DNA from: a bacterium BMS3Abin02
Lineage (GTDB): Bacteria; Actinomycetota; Acidimicrobiia; Spongiisociales; UBA4744
Direction of reading: 5' to 3'
DNA length: 64,000 nucleotides
Assembly: GCA_002897675.1 (NCBI GenBank)
Contig: BDSU01000039.1
Location: 62,001-126,000, forward strand
Shown: positions 28,891 through 37,282 of the stretch, in pieces
Position numbering within the stretch: the first letter of the stretch is position 1
Layout of the letters: each line of letters opens with the position of its first letter
The notes under the pieces: model-generated
The model's input: only the letters and a program-made list of their open reading frames with translations
Databases searched by the model: none
Told to the model about the DNA's origin: nothing
Position numbers and translations under genes: made by a program

Positions 28891-29912
28891 CCTGCTCGTG
28901 GCAGCCCCGCGGCCTCGGGAAGACCGAACATCAGGTTCGCTGCCTGCACTGCCTGTCCAGCTGCACCCTTGAGAAGGTTGTCGATCGCCGACAACACCAC
29001 CGCCTGACCCGTATGCTCATCGACGTAGGCCGTGACCATCGCCCTGTTCGATCCAACGACCCAACGCGTCTGGGGAGCTTCGTCCACGACATCGACGAAC
29101 ACCGCATCCCGATAGGTCTCCTCGAGTCCCTCGAGAAGGTCCTCCCGAGACTGCGCCCCCGCGAGGGGAACCGTGCAAGTCGCGAGAATGCCCCGCTGCA
29201 TCGGGACCAGATGGGGCGTGAACGTGACCTGCGCCCGCGCTTGCGTCCCCAATTCCAGGCCCATCTCTATCTCGGGTCTGTGCCGGTGCCGAGCTACGTC
29301 GTAGGCTCGAACTCCTTCATCGACCGCCCCGAACAGCAGGTCCGATCGAAGCGATCGCCCCGCACCGGACACGCCGGAGAGCGCATTCACCACGATCCCC
29401 GTCGATGCGACGAGACCGCCGCGGACCAGCGGTGCGAGTCCGATGAGTGTGGCTGTCGGATAACACCCGGGCGACGCCACGAGATCCGATCCTCTGACGT
29501 CGAAGAGTTCCGGCAGGCCGTACGTCCAGGCAGGGAGAGACTCGGGAGCAGGATGCCGGGATCCGTACGCTGCCGCGTAGCGTTCACCGGTGTCCATACG
29601 GAAGTCACTCCCGAGATCGACGACCCGCATTCCCCTTTTCGCAAGCTCCAGGCCGGGGCGGACGGAGGAGCCGTGCGGCAGGGCCAGGAATGCCAGATCC
29701 GCCTCGGGGACGACCCCAGCGTCGATCGGGCCCAACATGCGGTCCGGGTCGATGAGATGTGGATGCACGTCCCCAAGTCTGCTCCCTGCCCGCGTATGCG
29801 CGCCCAGATAGGTGACTTCGAACTCCGGGTGGACATCGAGGAGGCGCACGAGCTCACCACCTCCGTATCCGGAGGCCCCAAGAATCGCCACGGAGATGGA
29901 CGGACCCGACAT
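28878..29912 (-). CDS. argC: N-acetyl-gamma-glutamyl-phosphate reductase
   Basis: This 344-residue NADP-dependent reductase makes N-acetylglutamate semialdehyde. It starts with a nucleotide-binding VAILGASGYGGGELVRLL, carries the catalytic Cys in LVASPGCYPTATLIGLAPL and has the dimer/catalytic NALSGVSGAGR segment. It is first gene of argC-argJ-argB-argD. Its promoter lies in a 38-bp gap after cca, with the ATG nine bases after the -10 box, so the leader is nearly absent. Confidence 0.96.
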   Translation of the reverse strand: MSGPSISVAILGASGYGGGELVRLLDVHPEFEVTYLGAHTRAGSRLGDVHPHLIDPDRMLGPIDAGVVPEADLAFLALPHGSSVRPGLELAKRGMRVVDLGSDFRMDTGERYAAAYGSRHPAPESLPAWTYGLPELFDVRGSDLVASPGCYPTATLIGLAPLVRGGLVASTGIVVNALSGVSGAGRSLRSDLLFGAVDEGVRAYDVARHRHRPEIEMGLELGTQARAQVTFTPHLVPMQRGILATCTVPLAGAQSREDLLEGLEETYRDAVFVDVVDEAPQTRWVVGSNRAMVTAYVDEHTGQAVVLSAIDNLLKGAAGQAVQAANLMFGLPEAAGLPRAGWMP

Positions 29913-29921
29913 AAGGACAGG

Positions 29922-29951
29922 ACTATACGCATGTCTGTATTCTTATGCAAT
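29922..29951 (-). promoter_or_regulatory. argC promoter with ARG-box-like operator
   Basis: On the minus strand, -35 TTGCAT (plus 29945-29950), a 17-bp spacer and -10 TATAGT (29922-29927) are followed after nine bases by the argC ATG. The plus strand reads ATACGCAT-N4-GTAT-N4-ATGCAAT at 29925-29951, the same 27-bp layout as at argR. The element reaches the last base of the upstream cca gene. Confidence 0.75.
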
Positions 29952-31342
29952 CAATCCTGGGTCGGCCGGCTCCCGACCGACCACTCTTGCACCAACCGGT
30001 ACGCCTCTTCCTTGGAATAGGGTCCATGCTCGATCCGATACTCGGTGAGCATGCGTAAGACGGCACCGACGGTCGGTCCCGGCGGAATCCCCAAGAAGCG
30101 CATCACGTCGTTCCCGTCGATCGGAGGTCGGAGTGCGTCGAGTTCCTCTTGCTTGCGAAGCTCCGCGATACGCTCTTCGAGCTCGTCGATGCGGTTCTGA
30201 ATAGCCCTCGCCCGGGCGGCATTGCGAGTGGTGATGTCACATCGCACCAACTCGTTGAGATCCTCCAGTAGAGGCCCGGCGTCCCGCACGTACCTGCGCA
30301 CTGCCGCGTCCGTCCATCCCATCTTGAAGGTGTGCGGCCGCAGGTGAAGGAAGATCAGACGCGAGACGTTCTCGATCTCACTTTTCTTGAACCGCAATTC
30401 CTGCAAGCGATCTCTTGCCATTCGGGCGCCCACGACCTCGTGATGATGAAACGTCACACCACCGTCGCCGAACTCCCTCGTTTCCGGCTTGCCGACGTCG
30501 TGCAACAGTGCAGCGAGCCGGAGTTCCAGTTTCGGTCTGCATTTGTCGACAACGGCGAGTGTGTGCGCAAGGACGTCCTTGTGGCGCTGGAGCGGATCTC
30601 TCGCCGCCGCCAGGGCAGCGACTTCTGGCAGAAACTCCCCCGCGAGGCCACTGGCGACCATCGCTCCAAGTGCGGCACCAGGCTTCAGAGCCACGAGGAG
30701 TCGTGACAGCTCGTCGCGGATCCGCTCGGCGGAGACGATCTCCATTCTCCCGTGCATCCGGGTGACGGCTCTGAGAGCAGTCTCGGACGCTTCGAATCCA
30801 AGCGTGGCCATGAACCTGAACAGCCGCAGCATTCGCAACGGATCATCCGAGAAAGAGATCTCCGGTCCCAACGGTGTCCGCAGAATCCCCTGGTGAAGGT
30901 CGGCGAGACCTCCATACGGATCGATGATCTCCGGATGGGGCAGCAGTTTGAGGGCGATGGCGTTGACCGTGAAGTCTCGTCGCGAGAGGTCCGTCTCCAG
31001 GTCGTCGGAGAACTCCACCCTCGGCTTGCGGCTCTGGTCTCGGTACACCTCCCGGCGAAACGTGGTGATCTCATGGGTCACGCCTCGCTTGACCACACCG
31101 ACGGTCCCGAACGCCTCCCCGACGGTGAACGTCGAGTCCGCCCAACCTGCCACCACTTCGAGGATCTCGTCCGGTCGAGCATCTGTGGCGAAATCGAGAT
31201 CACTGTGATCGCGTCCGAGCAGCAGGTCTCGCACCGATCCCCCGACCAGATAGAGACAGAATCCCGCCTCGATGAAGCGCTGCGAGATCTGGTGAGGAGT
31301 TCGATCTGCATCGAGAAACCCGCTGAGACGTTCCGGAATCAT
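29951..31342 (-). CDS. cca: CCA tRNA nucleotidyltransferase with HD domain
   Basis: This 463-residue class II enzyme adds or repairs the 3' CCA of tRNA. The nucleotidyltransferase core has LVGGSVRDLLLGRDHSDLDFAT with the catalytic Asp pair. It is followed by RRDFTVNAIAL, FSDDPLRMLRLFRFMATLGF and an HD-domain segment LAALLHDVGKPETREF. Start ATG 31342 (MIPERLSGFL) was chosen over a longer frame without homology. An equivalent gene (pcnA) lies near oriC in mycobacteria. Confidence 0.93.
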   Translation of the reverse strand: MIPERLSGFLDADRTPHQISQRFIEAGFCLYLVGGSVRDLLLGRDHSDLDFATDARPDEILEVVAGWADSTFTVGEAFGTVGVVKRGVTHEITTFRREVYRDQSRKPRVEFSDDLETDLSRRDFTVNAIALKLLPHPEIIDPYGGLADLHQGILRTPLGPEISFSDDPLRMLRLFRFMATLGFEASETALRAVTRMHGRMEIVSAERIRDELSRLLVALKPGAALGAMVASGLAGEFLPEVAALAAARDPLQRHKDVLAHTLAVVDKCRPKLELRLAALLHDVGKPETREFGDGGVTFHHHEVVGARMARDRLQELRFKKSEIENVSRLIFLHLRPHTFKMGWTDAAVRRYVRDAGPLLEDLNELVRCDITTRNAARARAIQNRIDELEERIAELRKQEELDALRPPIDGNDVMRFLGIPPGPTVGAVLRMLTEYRIEHGPYSKEEAYRLVQEWSVGSRPTQD

Positions 31343-31403
31343 CGCTTGCAGGATAGGCCGGGGGCGGCCGATGCCGCCCCCGCATTGCTCCCCTACTCCA
31401 TCC

Positions 31404-32486
31404 TTACGCCCGGACGAGACCCAACTGTTCGATCTGCACACGGAAATCGTGCGGATTGCTCGCAGAACCGAGCGCTTCCTGGTAGCTGATCATGTCCTTC
31501 TTGTACAGCTCCAGAATCGCCTGATCGAACGATTGCATGCCGTAGAACTCGCCTTCCTTGATCACGTCGGCGAGCGTATGCGTGCTCTTCTCGTCAACGA
31601 CACGATCGAACACGCGAGCGTTCATCGTCAAGACCTCGACCGCAGGGACTCGTCCGTGACCGTCGGTCCGGTCGAGGAGACGCATGCTGACAACTCCACG
31701 CAACGTTCCTGCGATGAGCAGTCGTATCTGTTTCTGCTGGTACGGGGGAAAGAAGTCGACGATGCGACTGATCGTCTCGGTCGCATCGATCGTATGCAGC
31801 GACGAGAGCACCAGATGTCCTGTTTCGGCTGCCTTCAGCGCTGCACGGACAGTCTCTGCGTCCCTCATCTCGCCGATCATGATGACGTCGGGGTCTTGTC
31901 GCAGAACACGCTTCAGCGCCTCGCCGAAGTCCTCCGTGTCCACGCCGATCTCGCGTTGCGAGACGATGCCCATCTTGTCGGAGTGCAACACTTCGATGGG
32001 ATCCTCGACCGTCAGGATGTTGACCCGCCTCGTCGAGTTGATGTAGTCGATCATCGCAGCCAACGTCGTGGTCTTGCCGGAGCCGGTCGGTCCAGTGACC
32101 AGCACCAGCCCTCGACGTTCCGAGGCCAGCTTCTCCAACACGGATGGCAGCCCGAGTTCTTCGAAGCCGGGGCTCTCCGACAGCACCCTGCGAATGACGA
32201 TCGAGACCGATCCGCGCTGTCGGTACACGTTGACCCTGAACCTTCCGAGTCTCGACTTCCCGTATGCAAAGTCGGCTTCCCCTGTGGCTCGAAACTCTTC
32301 CGCGGCCCGGTCGCTGAACACCGCCTCTGCGAAGGCTTCCGTGTCCGAAGGAGTCAGAGTCGGCAGACTCGTGGGGTGCAGCTCTCCGTCGATGCGCATC
32401 ACCGGGGGAGACCCCACCTTCAGGTGCAGATCGGACGCATCCACTTCTCCCATTCTCGACAACAGCTCATCGATCGGTACGTCCAT
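31404..32486 (-). CDS. pilT: PilT-type twitching motility ATPase
   Basis: This 360-residue retraction ATPase of type IV pili has an N-terminal PAS-like domain (SDLHLKVGSPPVMRIDGEL), Walker A GPTGSGKTTTL (132-142), an Asp box (ILTVEDPIEVLH), a Walker B (DPDVIMIGEMRD) and the His box ETGHLVLSSLHT. The conserved AIRNLIRE motif of PilT is replaced by IRLLIAGTLRGVVSMRLL, closer to PilT/PilU relatives. AGGAAG precedes ATG 32486. No other pilus gene lies nearby. Confidence 0.92.
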   Translation of the reverse strand: MDVPIDELLSRMGEVDASDLHLKVGSPPVMRIDGELHPTSLPTLTPSDTEAFAEAVFSDRAAEEFRATGEADFAYGKSRLGRFRVNVYRQRGSVSIVIRRVLSESPGFEELGLPSVLEKLASERRGLVLVTGPTGSGKTTTLAAMIDYINSTRRVNILTVEDPIEVLHSDKMGIVSQREIGVDTEDFGEALKRVLRQDPDVIMIGEMRDAETVRAALKAAETGHLVLSSLHTIDATETISRIVDFFPPYQQKQIRLLIAGTLRGVVSMRLLDRTDGHGRVPAVEVLTMNARVFDRVVDEKSTHTLADVIKEGEFYGMQSFDQAILELYKKDMISYQEALGSASNPHDFRVQIEQLGLVRA

Positions 32487-32563
32487 GCTCACTTCCTCGA
32501 ACCGTGCATCATGAGGTATCGGCCGTGCTCCGGGTTTCTTGACCCCCTTCGTCTGAGTAACGG

Positions 32564-33574
32564 TCACAGCTGCCAGTACGGTCGCTGCGCCTTCATGAGC
32601 AGGTCGAGGATCCTCCACGCTCCGTCTGGCGATTGCAGCCGTACGCTCGAAGGAACGGCTTCCCCGGCAATCCCGGCGATAGTCGCGGTCACCGACCGTT
32701 CCATCGCCGCGAGGTTGTATCCGCCTTCCAGAAAGAAGATCAACCGTCGATTCGGGACTGCTGCGCGGACTGCCGACGCCATCATCTGGTAGTCCCTTTC
32801 CAGCAGCGATGCCTCCGCAATCGGATCCTCGCGATGACCGTCGTAACCGGCACTGACCAGTATCCAGTCGGGCTCGAACTGTTCGAGGATCGGGATCACG
32901 GCCCGTGCAAAGGCTTCGGAATAGAGATCTCCGGCCGTGTGTACAGGCACCGAGATGTTCACGGTCGTCCCGGCTCCGGGGCCGATGCCGACCTCTTCCA
33001 CCCATCCGGTTCCCGGGTAGAACGGGAACTGGTGCAACGAAACGTACAGGACGCTCGGGTCCATCAAGAAGGCGTCCTGTGTGGCGTTTCCGTGATGAAT
33101 GTCCCAATCGACGATTGCGACACGTTCTCCTTCGTCGGCAAGCATGCGGGCCGTAATCGCAATGTTGTTGAACAGACAGAATCCCATGGCTCTGTCTGCA
33201 AGCGCGTGATGCCCAGGTGGTCGGATGGCAAGGAACGCCACATCCGCACTCCCTGCGCGCAGCTGTTCCACGGCAGCAGGACCCGACCCGGCGGCTCGCA
33301 ATGCGGCCTCCCAACTCCCCGGGCCTGCCGGCGTGTCCGGATCCAACTCCACCCGGCCCTCCGTCGAAGTTCTCCGCACCATCTCGATGTAATCCGGTCG
33401 GTGCACGGTACGAAGAGCAACGGGGTCGATCATCGGGGAATCGATTCCCACCACTTCCAGATGGCCCGCCTGCACACCCCGAATGACCGCCGCCAGTCGC
33501 TCCGACCGTTCAGGATGCCATGGCCCCGTATCGTGCCGGAGCATCGCCTCGTGGGTGACCAGCAACACTCGCAT
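32564..33574 (-). CDS. histone deacetylase-like amidohydrolase
   Basis: This 336-residue zinc-dependent deacetylase-family protein has FLAIRPPGHHAL, GFCLFNNIAI, IVDWDIHHGNATQDAF (zinc Asp/His), ILVSAGYDGHREDP (zinc Asp) and FFLEGGYNLAAM. Bacterial members act on acetylated polyamines, acetoin-related or protein substrates; the target is unknown here. ATG 33574 (MRVLLVTHEAML) was chosen over a longer frame. It is divergent from the GNAT gene, and a deacetylase beside an acetyltransferase is suggestive but not proof of a shared target. Confidence 0.9.
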   Translation of the reverse strand: MRVLLVTHEAMLRHDTGPWHPERSERLAAVIRGVQAGHLEVVGIDSPMIDPVALRTVHRPDYIEMVRRTSTEGRVELDPDTPAGPGSWEAALRAAGSGPAAVEQLRAGSADVAFLAIRPPGHHALADRAMGFCLFNNIAITARMLADEGERVAIVDWDIHHGNATQDAFLMDPSVLYVSLHQFPFYPGTGWVEEVGIGPGAGTTVNISVPVHTAGDLYSEAFARAVIPILEQFEPDWILVSAGYDGHREDPIAEASLLERDYQMMASAVRAAVPNRRLIFFLEGGYNLAAMERSVTATIAGIAGEAVPSSVRLQSPDGAWRILDLLMKAQRPYWQL

Positions 33575-33608
33575 GCCCCCACTCTGGCAGACGCAATGAC
33601 GATCACAG

Positions 33609-33614
33609 TACGAT
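33609..33614 (+). promoter_or_regulatory. -10 box of the GNAT gene
   Basis: TACGAT (33609-33614) is followed after six bases by ATG 33621, which would be near +1. That ATG opens only a 10-codon frame. The GNAT ATG at 33637 then has a 16-base leader containing GGGAA as a ribosome site. Confidence 0.35.
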
Positions 33615-33636
33615 TCGCCCATGGCTGGGAACCGTG

Positions 33637-34338
33637 ATGCGACATACCGGTGAATGGCCCGGAAGTATCGTCTTGCGGCACGGACTGTCGAAGGCCATTG
33701 CTCGACCGTGGAATAGGGATGTCCCGGATGCTCACCTCACACTGATACGAGGCGCGGCGAGCTTCCTCGCGGAATGCGCCAACTATCTCCACGGAATGGG
33801 TGTTCCCGCGGTCGCGTCATCGCCGCTGCCTGCGTCGGCGGCTCGCTTATGGAGAGAAGCGGGGTATCAACCGTTCGAGCGTCTCGATGTGTTCGGCAGA
33901 GAGCTCAAGGGAGATCTCCCGGATCCCGGTATCGCCGTCAACGTGGAACGTTCACAAGACTGGGACGCCATCGAGCAAGTCGATCAAAGCTCCTTCGAGC
34001 CATTCTGGCGTCTCGACACCGACGGCCTTCGAGAAGCATTCACAGCCACTCCTCGCTCGGTGTTGCTGACGGCCCGTGCTCCGGACTTGCTCGGATTCTC
34101 CATCGTCGGTGTCGGCTCGGTTGCCGGATACCTTCAGCGAATCGCCGTAACCCCCGATGCCCAGCGGCATGGGCTGGGCCGCTCACTGGTTCGGGCTTCC
34201 ATGCAGTGGGCTCACCGCCACGGAGCGAAGGAGATGCTGCTCAACACTCTGCCGAACAACGAGACCGCTTCTGGTCTGTACATCGACGAAGGCTTTTCCC
34301 AGCTCGACGATCACCTGGATATCCTTCGAAAGGTCTGA
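33637..34338 (+). CDS. GNAT-family N-acetyltransferase
   Basis: This 233-residue protein has a GNAT fold in the C-terminal half. VAGYLQRIAVTPDAQRHGLG contains the acetyl-CoA loop (Q-R-H-G-L-G), followed by RSLVRASMQWAHRHGAKEML and LNTLPNNETASGLYIDEGF. The N-terminal 100 residues resemble actinobacterial relatives that carry an extra half-domain. The substrate is unknown. A GTG directly before the ATG could also serve. It ends 9 bp before degV. Confidence 0.85.
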   Translation: MRHTGEWPGSIVLRHGLSKAIARPWNRDVPDAHLTLIRGAASFLAECANYLHGMGVPAVASSPLPASAARLWREAGYQPFERLDVFGRELKGDLPDPGIAVNVERSQDWDAIEQVDQSSFEPFWRLDTDGLREAFTATPRSVLLTARAPDLLGFSIVGVGSVAGYLQRIAVTPDAQRHGLGRSLVRASMQWAHRHGAKEMLLNTLPNNETASGLYIDEGFSQLDDHLDILRKV

Positions 34339-34346
34339 CAAACCAC

Positions 34347-35174
34347 ATGATCCGCGTCGTGACCGACTCCGCCTGCGACCTCTCAGAGGAGATCGTCGCC
34401 GCGCACGATATCGAAATCGTGCCTCTCACCATCCGCCTCGGTGAAGACACCTTCCTGGATCGCATCGAACTCTCCACTCCCTCGTTCTGGCGTCGCATGC
34501 GCTCCACCGAATCCCTGCCGGAGACCTCTGCACCGAGCGCCGGTCAATTCCTCGAAGCTTACGAACGCCTCGCCTCCCAAGATGCCGATGGGATCGTCGT
34601 CGTCAGTCTCTCGTCGCGGCTTTCTGCCACCCATCAGGCAGCACGGGTGGCTTCGGAACAGATGGTGTCCATACCTGTCAGGGTCATCGATTCGATGAAT
34701 GCGACGACGGCCCTCGGATTCCAGGTACTCGAGGCCGCTCGCGCCGCCGCGGGTGGGGCCGATCTCGAGCAGGTGGCCGGCGCAGCCCTGGATGCCGTGC
34801 CAAAGACCAACGCCTTCGCCGTGCTCGACACGCTCGAGTTCCTCCGCCGGGGGGGACGCATAGGCGCCGCTGCGGCGTTCTTCGGGACGGCGCTCAGGAT
34901 CAAACCGATGATCGAGCTCGCCGGAGGAGCCGTGATTCCTGCCGGCCGGGTCCGAACGCGTTCAAAGGCCCTGGCGGCAGTCGCGAGTCGACTCGCCAAC
35001 ATCGGCCCGAGCCTCGAAGAGGTGGCGATCATCCACGCAGATGCCCACGAGGAAGCCGAGCGCCTCGCCACCCGACTGGAATCCTCTTGTCCCATCTCAA
35101 TCGCAGAGATCGGCCCGGTCATCGGAGCACACACGGGACCCGGGACCATCGGAGCCGCGTACCGCGTTCGCTAG
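34347..35174 (+). CDS. DegV family fatty-acid-binding protein
   Basis: This 275-residue DegV/FakB-like protein has VTDSACDLSEEIVAAHDIEI with the ligand-contacting Ser region, TSAPSAGQFLEAYERLA, IVVVSLSSRLSATHQAAR, and FAVLDTLEFLRRGGRIGAA. DegV-fold proteins bind fatty acids and present them to the FakA kinase; no fakA gene lies nearby. ATG 34347 starts MIRVVTDSACDL; an open frame continues upstream but is antisense-like. Confidence 0.92.
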   Translation: MIRVVTDSACDLSEEIVAAHDIEIVPLTIRLGEDTFLDRIELSTPSFWRRMRSTESLPETSAPSAGQFLEAYERLASQDADGIVVVSLSSRLSATHQAARVASEQMVSIPVRVIDSMNATTALGFQVLEAARAAAGGADLEQVAGAALDAVPKTNAFAVLDTLEFLRRGGRIGAAAAFFGTALRIKPMIELAGGAVIPAGRVRTRSKALAAVASRLANIGPSLEEVAIIHADAHEEAERLATRLESSCPISIAEIGPVIGAHTGPGTIGAAYRVR

Positions 35175-35408
35175 CGGTGTGTCGATGCCGAGGGAGGAAC
35201 GTCGCTCGCGCATTCACGTATCGCCTGTCTTGTACCTTGCATTTCGTGCTTCGTATCGCGACGTATCCGGCACCAAGACCGGAGGGCGGGTGTCGCAGCT
35301 CAGGCGTGACGGCCTCGCAGCGCTTGTCTCCCACCTTCTCGAGGATCCATACAAGGGTGCCCCCGACATGTAATGTTCATTCGCAGGGTTTCCGCAGCAG
35401 GAGGCGAC

Positions 35409-36716
35409 ATGCCACCGCCGCTTCCAGATCGTTATCGGCTCGAGCAGAGACTCGGCCGTGACGGCGATGTCGAAGAGTGGTTGGCAACCGACACATTGCT
35501 CGATCGACCGGTTCTCATTCGAGCTCTGGGTCCAGAGACCACGTCCCGACGCAGAGAACAGTTCGTCATGTCGTTGCGGGGCGTGGCCGGGGTATCGCAC
35601 ATGCACCTCGCGAACGTGTACACGGCCGCGCAGGTCGAGGGAGGTGCATACTCCGTGACCGAGTGGACCGGCGGGGTCACGATGCAGGATCGTCTGGGCG
35701 GTGGTGAGACCATGACCCCGGAAGAGTTCATCACCAACGCTGCGGGCCTCGCCGGTGCTCTGGCGGCGATGCATCAAGCCTCGGTGCTACACGGGAAGAT
35801 CGACCCTTCCGCCGTCAGGTTCTCGAAGGCACATCCGGCCAAGCTCGGCGCTTTCGGACGACTTCCGACCTCTGCCGATGCCGCTGCCGACGTTGCGGCG
35901 CTGGCCGACACGCTCCAGATGTGCTTGACGGGGGATCCGGTCACGTTCACACCGCCATCGCAACTCGTCGACGGAATCTCTGCGACGGTGGACGAGGCGC
36001 TCGCGGAGGCACGATCGGGTGTGCTCGATGCTCGGGGACTCGCTGCCGCACTTCAGGCAGCACCCAATGCACCAAAGGCTCCGGAGCGCTCCGGCGGATG
36101 GACCTGGCGCTGGCTGACTCCCGCCCTTCTGCTGCTCCTCGTGGCTGCCGGTCTCGCCGCTCTCGGTCTTCTCCTCTCCTCCGGATCCGACTCACCCGCC
36201 TTGTTCCCTGCTCGGCCTCCGACGTCGACGACGCCTGCCACGATTCTTTCCCCGACGATCACGACCTCGACGACGACCCCCTCGTCGACTTCGGCCGTTT
36301 CGATCGTCGAGACCATGGTGCTCGATCCGTACGGTGACAACGCCGAGCATGATCGCAGCCTTCCCCTGCTCACCGATGGAGACATCACGACGTCATGGAG
36401 GACCGAGCGCTACTTCGATCCACTTCCACTCATCAAGGAGGGGGTCGGGGTGGCTTTCGCCGTAACAGGTACTCCGGTGACCTTCCGGGCCAAGGCGGTG
36501 AGTGATGGCACCACCTACAGTTTGCTGTGGGCCCAGGAGATACCTGCCGAATTCGACGGCTGGGCCCGGATCGCCGGTGGCACGGTCGCCGGCGAAAGTA
36601 TCTCCCTGCAACTCCCTCGCCGCACTGGGGGTTTCTGGTTACTCTGGCTGACCGATCTCCCACAACAGGATGACGGGTACTTCACATCGATCGGAGAAGT
36701 CGAGTTCGGCTCATGA
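35409..36716 (+). CDS. MviN-type pseudokinase with membrane anchor and discoidin-like domain
   Basis: This 435-residue protein has a kinase-fold cytoplasmic part (about 8-215), one membrane helix (about 236-256), a Thr/Ser/Pro linker (270-296) and an extracellular beta-sandwich (about 300-435: LLTDGDITTSWRTERYFDP; GEVEFGS end). Catalytic residues are lost: the VAIK Lys is Arg (VLIRAL), HRD is HGK (HGKIDPSAVRFS) and DFG is AFG. In mycobacteria the same pseudokinase-TM-extracellular unit is the C-terminus of the lipid II flippase MviN/MurJ, directly before sigM; here it stands alone without the flippase helices. AGGAGG precedes ATG 35409. It overlaps the sigma gene by four bases. Confidence 0.82.
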   Translation: MPPPLPDRYRLEQRLGRDGDVEEWLATDTLLDRPVLIRALGPETTSRRREQFVMSLRGVAGVSHMHLANVYTAAQVEGGAYSVTEWTGGVTMQDRLGGGETMTPEEFITNAAGLAGALAAMHQASVLHGKIDPSAVRFSKAHPAKLGAFGRLPTSADAAADVAALADTLQMCLTGDPVTFTPPSQLVDGISATVDEALAEARSGVLDARGLAAALQAAPNAPKAPERSGGWTWRWLTPALLLLLVAAGLAALGLLLSSGSDSPALFPARPPTSTTPATILSPTITTSTTTPSSTSAVSIVETMVLDPYGDNAEHDRSLPLLTDGDITTSWRTERYFDPLPLIKEGVGVAFAVTGTPVTFRAKAVSDGTTYSLLWAQEIPAEFDGWARIAGGTVAGESISLQLPRRTGGFWLLWLTDLPQQDDGYFTSIGEVEFGS

Positions 36717-37282
36717 GTAGTGATCAAGTACTCCTGGACCGCTTCTTGGCCGGGGACCGCCGTGCGTTCGACGAGTTGATGCTGCGCCATGAGGATCGTG
36801 TCTTCGGACTCGGTCTCCGCATGCTCGGCAACCGAGAGGACGCCCTCGAGGCCACCCAGGAGACCTTCCTCACCGTCTTCCGTAAGGCCCATCAGTTCTC
36901 AGGTCGTTCTGCGTTCGGAACGTGGCTGTACCGGGTGGCCATGAACACGTGCTACGACCGTCTTCGCAAGGCGAAGCGCAGGCACACAGTTGCCATGCCG
37001 GAATCCTCGGATCCGCCCGACCTGGCCTCCCAGGACGCCCTCGTCTCTGTCGAACTTCGTCCGGACATCGTCGAAGCCCTGACATCGCTCCAGCCCGAGT
37101 TCCGCTCCGCGATACTGCTCGTCGACCTTGAAGACCTTCCCCTCGAAGAAGCTGCGCAGATCCTCCATGTGCCCGTCGGCACGGTGAAATCGCGCGTCCA
37201 CCGCGGCAGGAAACTTCTCGCGCAGACACTCCGGAACTTTCGCGATGTCTCCGTGCATCAAAAGGACGATGACTATGCATGA
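36713..37282 (+). CDS. sigM: ECF sigma factor (SigM-like)
   Basis: This 189-residue ECF sigma factor has region 2 (RAFDELMLRHEDRVFGLGLR; DALEATQETFLTVFRKAHQF; FGTWLYRVAMNTCYDRLRK) and region 4 (LQPEFRSAILLVDLEDLPLE; AAQILHVPVGTVKSRVHRGR). By position between the pseudokinase and trxB it corresponds to SigM of Mycobacterium (Rv3911), so the symbol rests on synteny. Its stop overlaps the anti-sigma start. Confidence 0.9.
   Translation: MSSDQVLLDRFLAGDRRAFDELMLRHEDRVFGLGLRMLGNREDALEATQETFLTVFRKAHQFSGRSAFGTWLYRVAMNTCYDRLRKAKRRHTVAMPESSDPPDLASQDALVSVELRPDIVEALTSLQPEFRSAILLVDLEDLPLEEAAQILHVPVGTVKSRVHRGRKLLAQTLRNFRDVSVHQKDDDYA

Noticed and set aside
32487-33314. Upstream continuation of the pilT frame
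   Set aside because: It lies within the deacetylase gene in another frame and has no domain; AGGAAG before ATG 32486 marks the pilT start.
33621-33653. A 10-codon leaderless frame before the GNAT gene
   Set aside because: A simple short leader with GGGAA before ATG 33637 explains the layout without a regulatory peptide.
35194-35376. Small open frame between degV and the pseudokinase gene (about 60 codons)
   Set aside because: No ribosome site, no recognisable features, and composition like the surrounding intergenic DNA.
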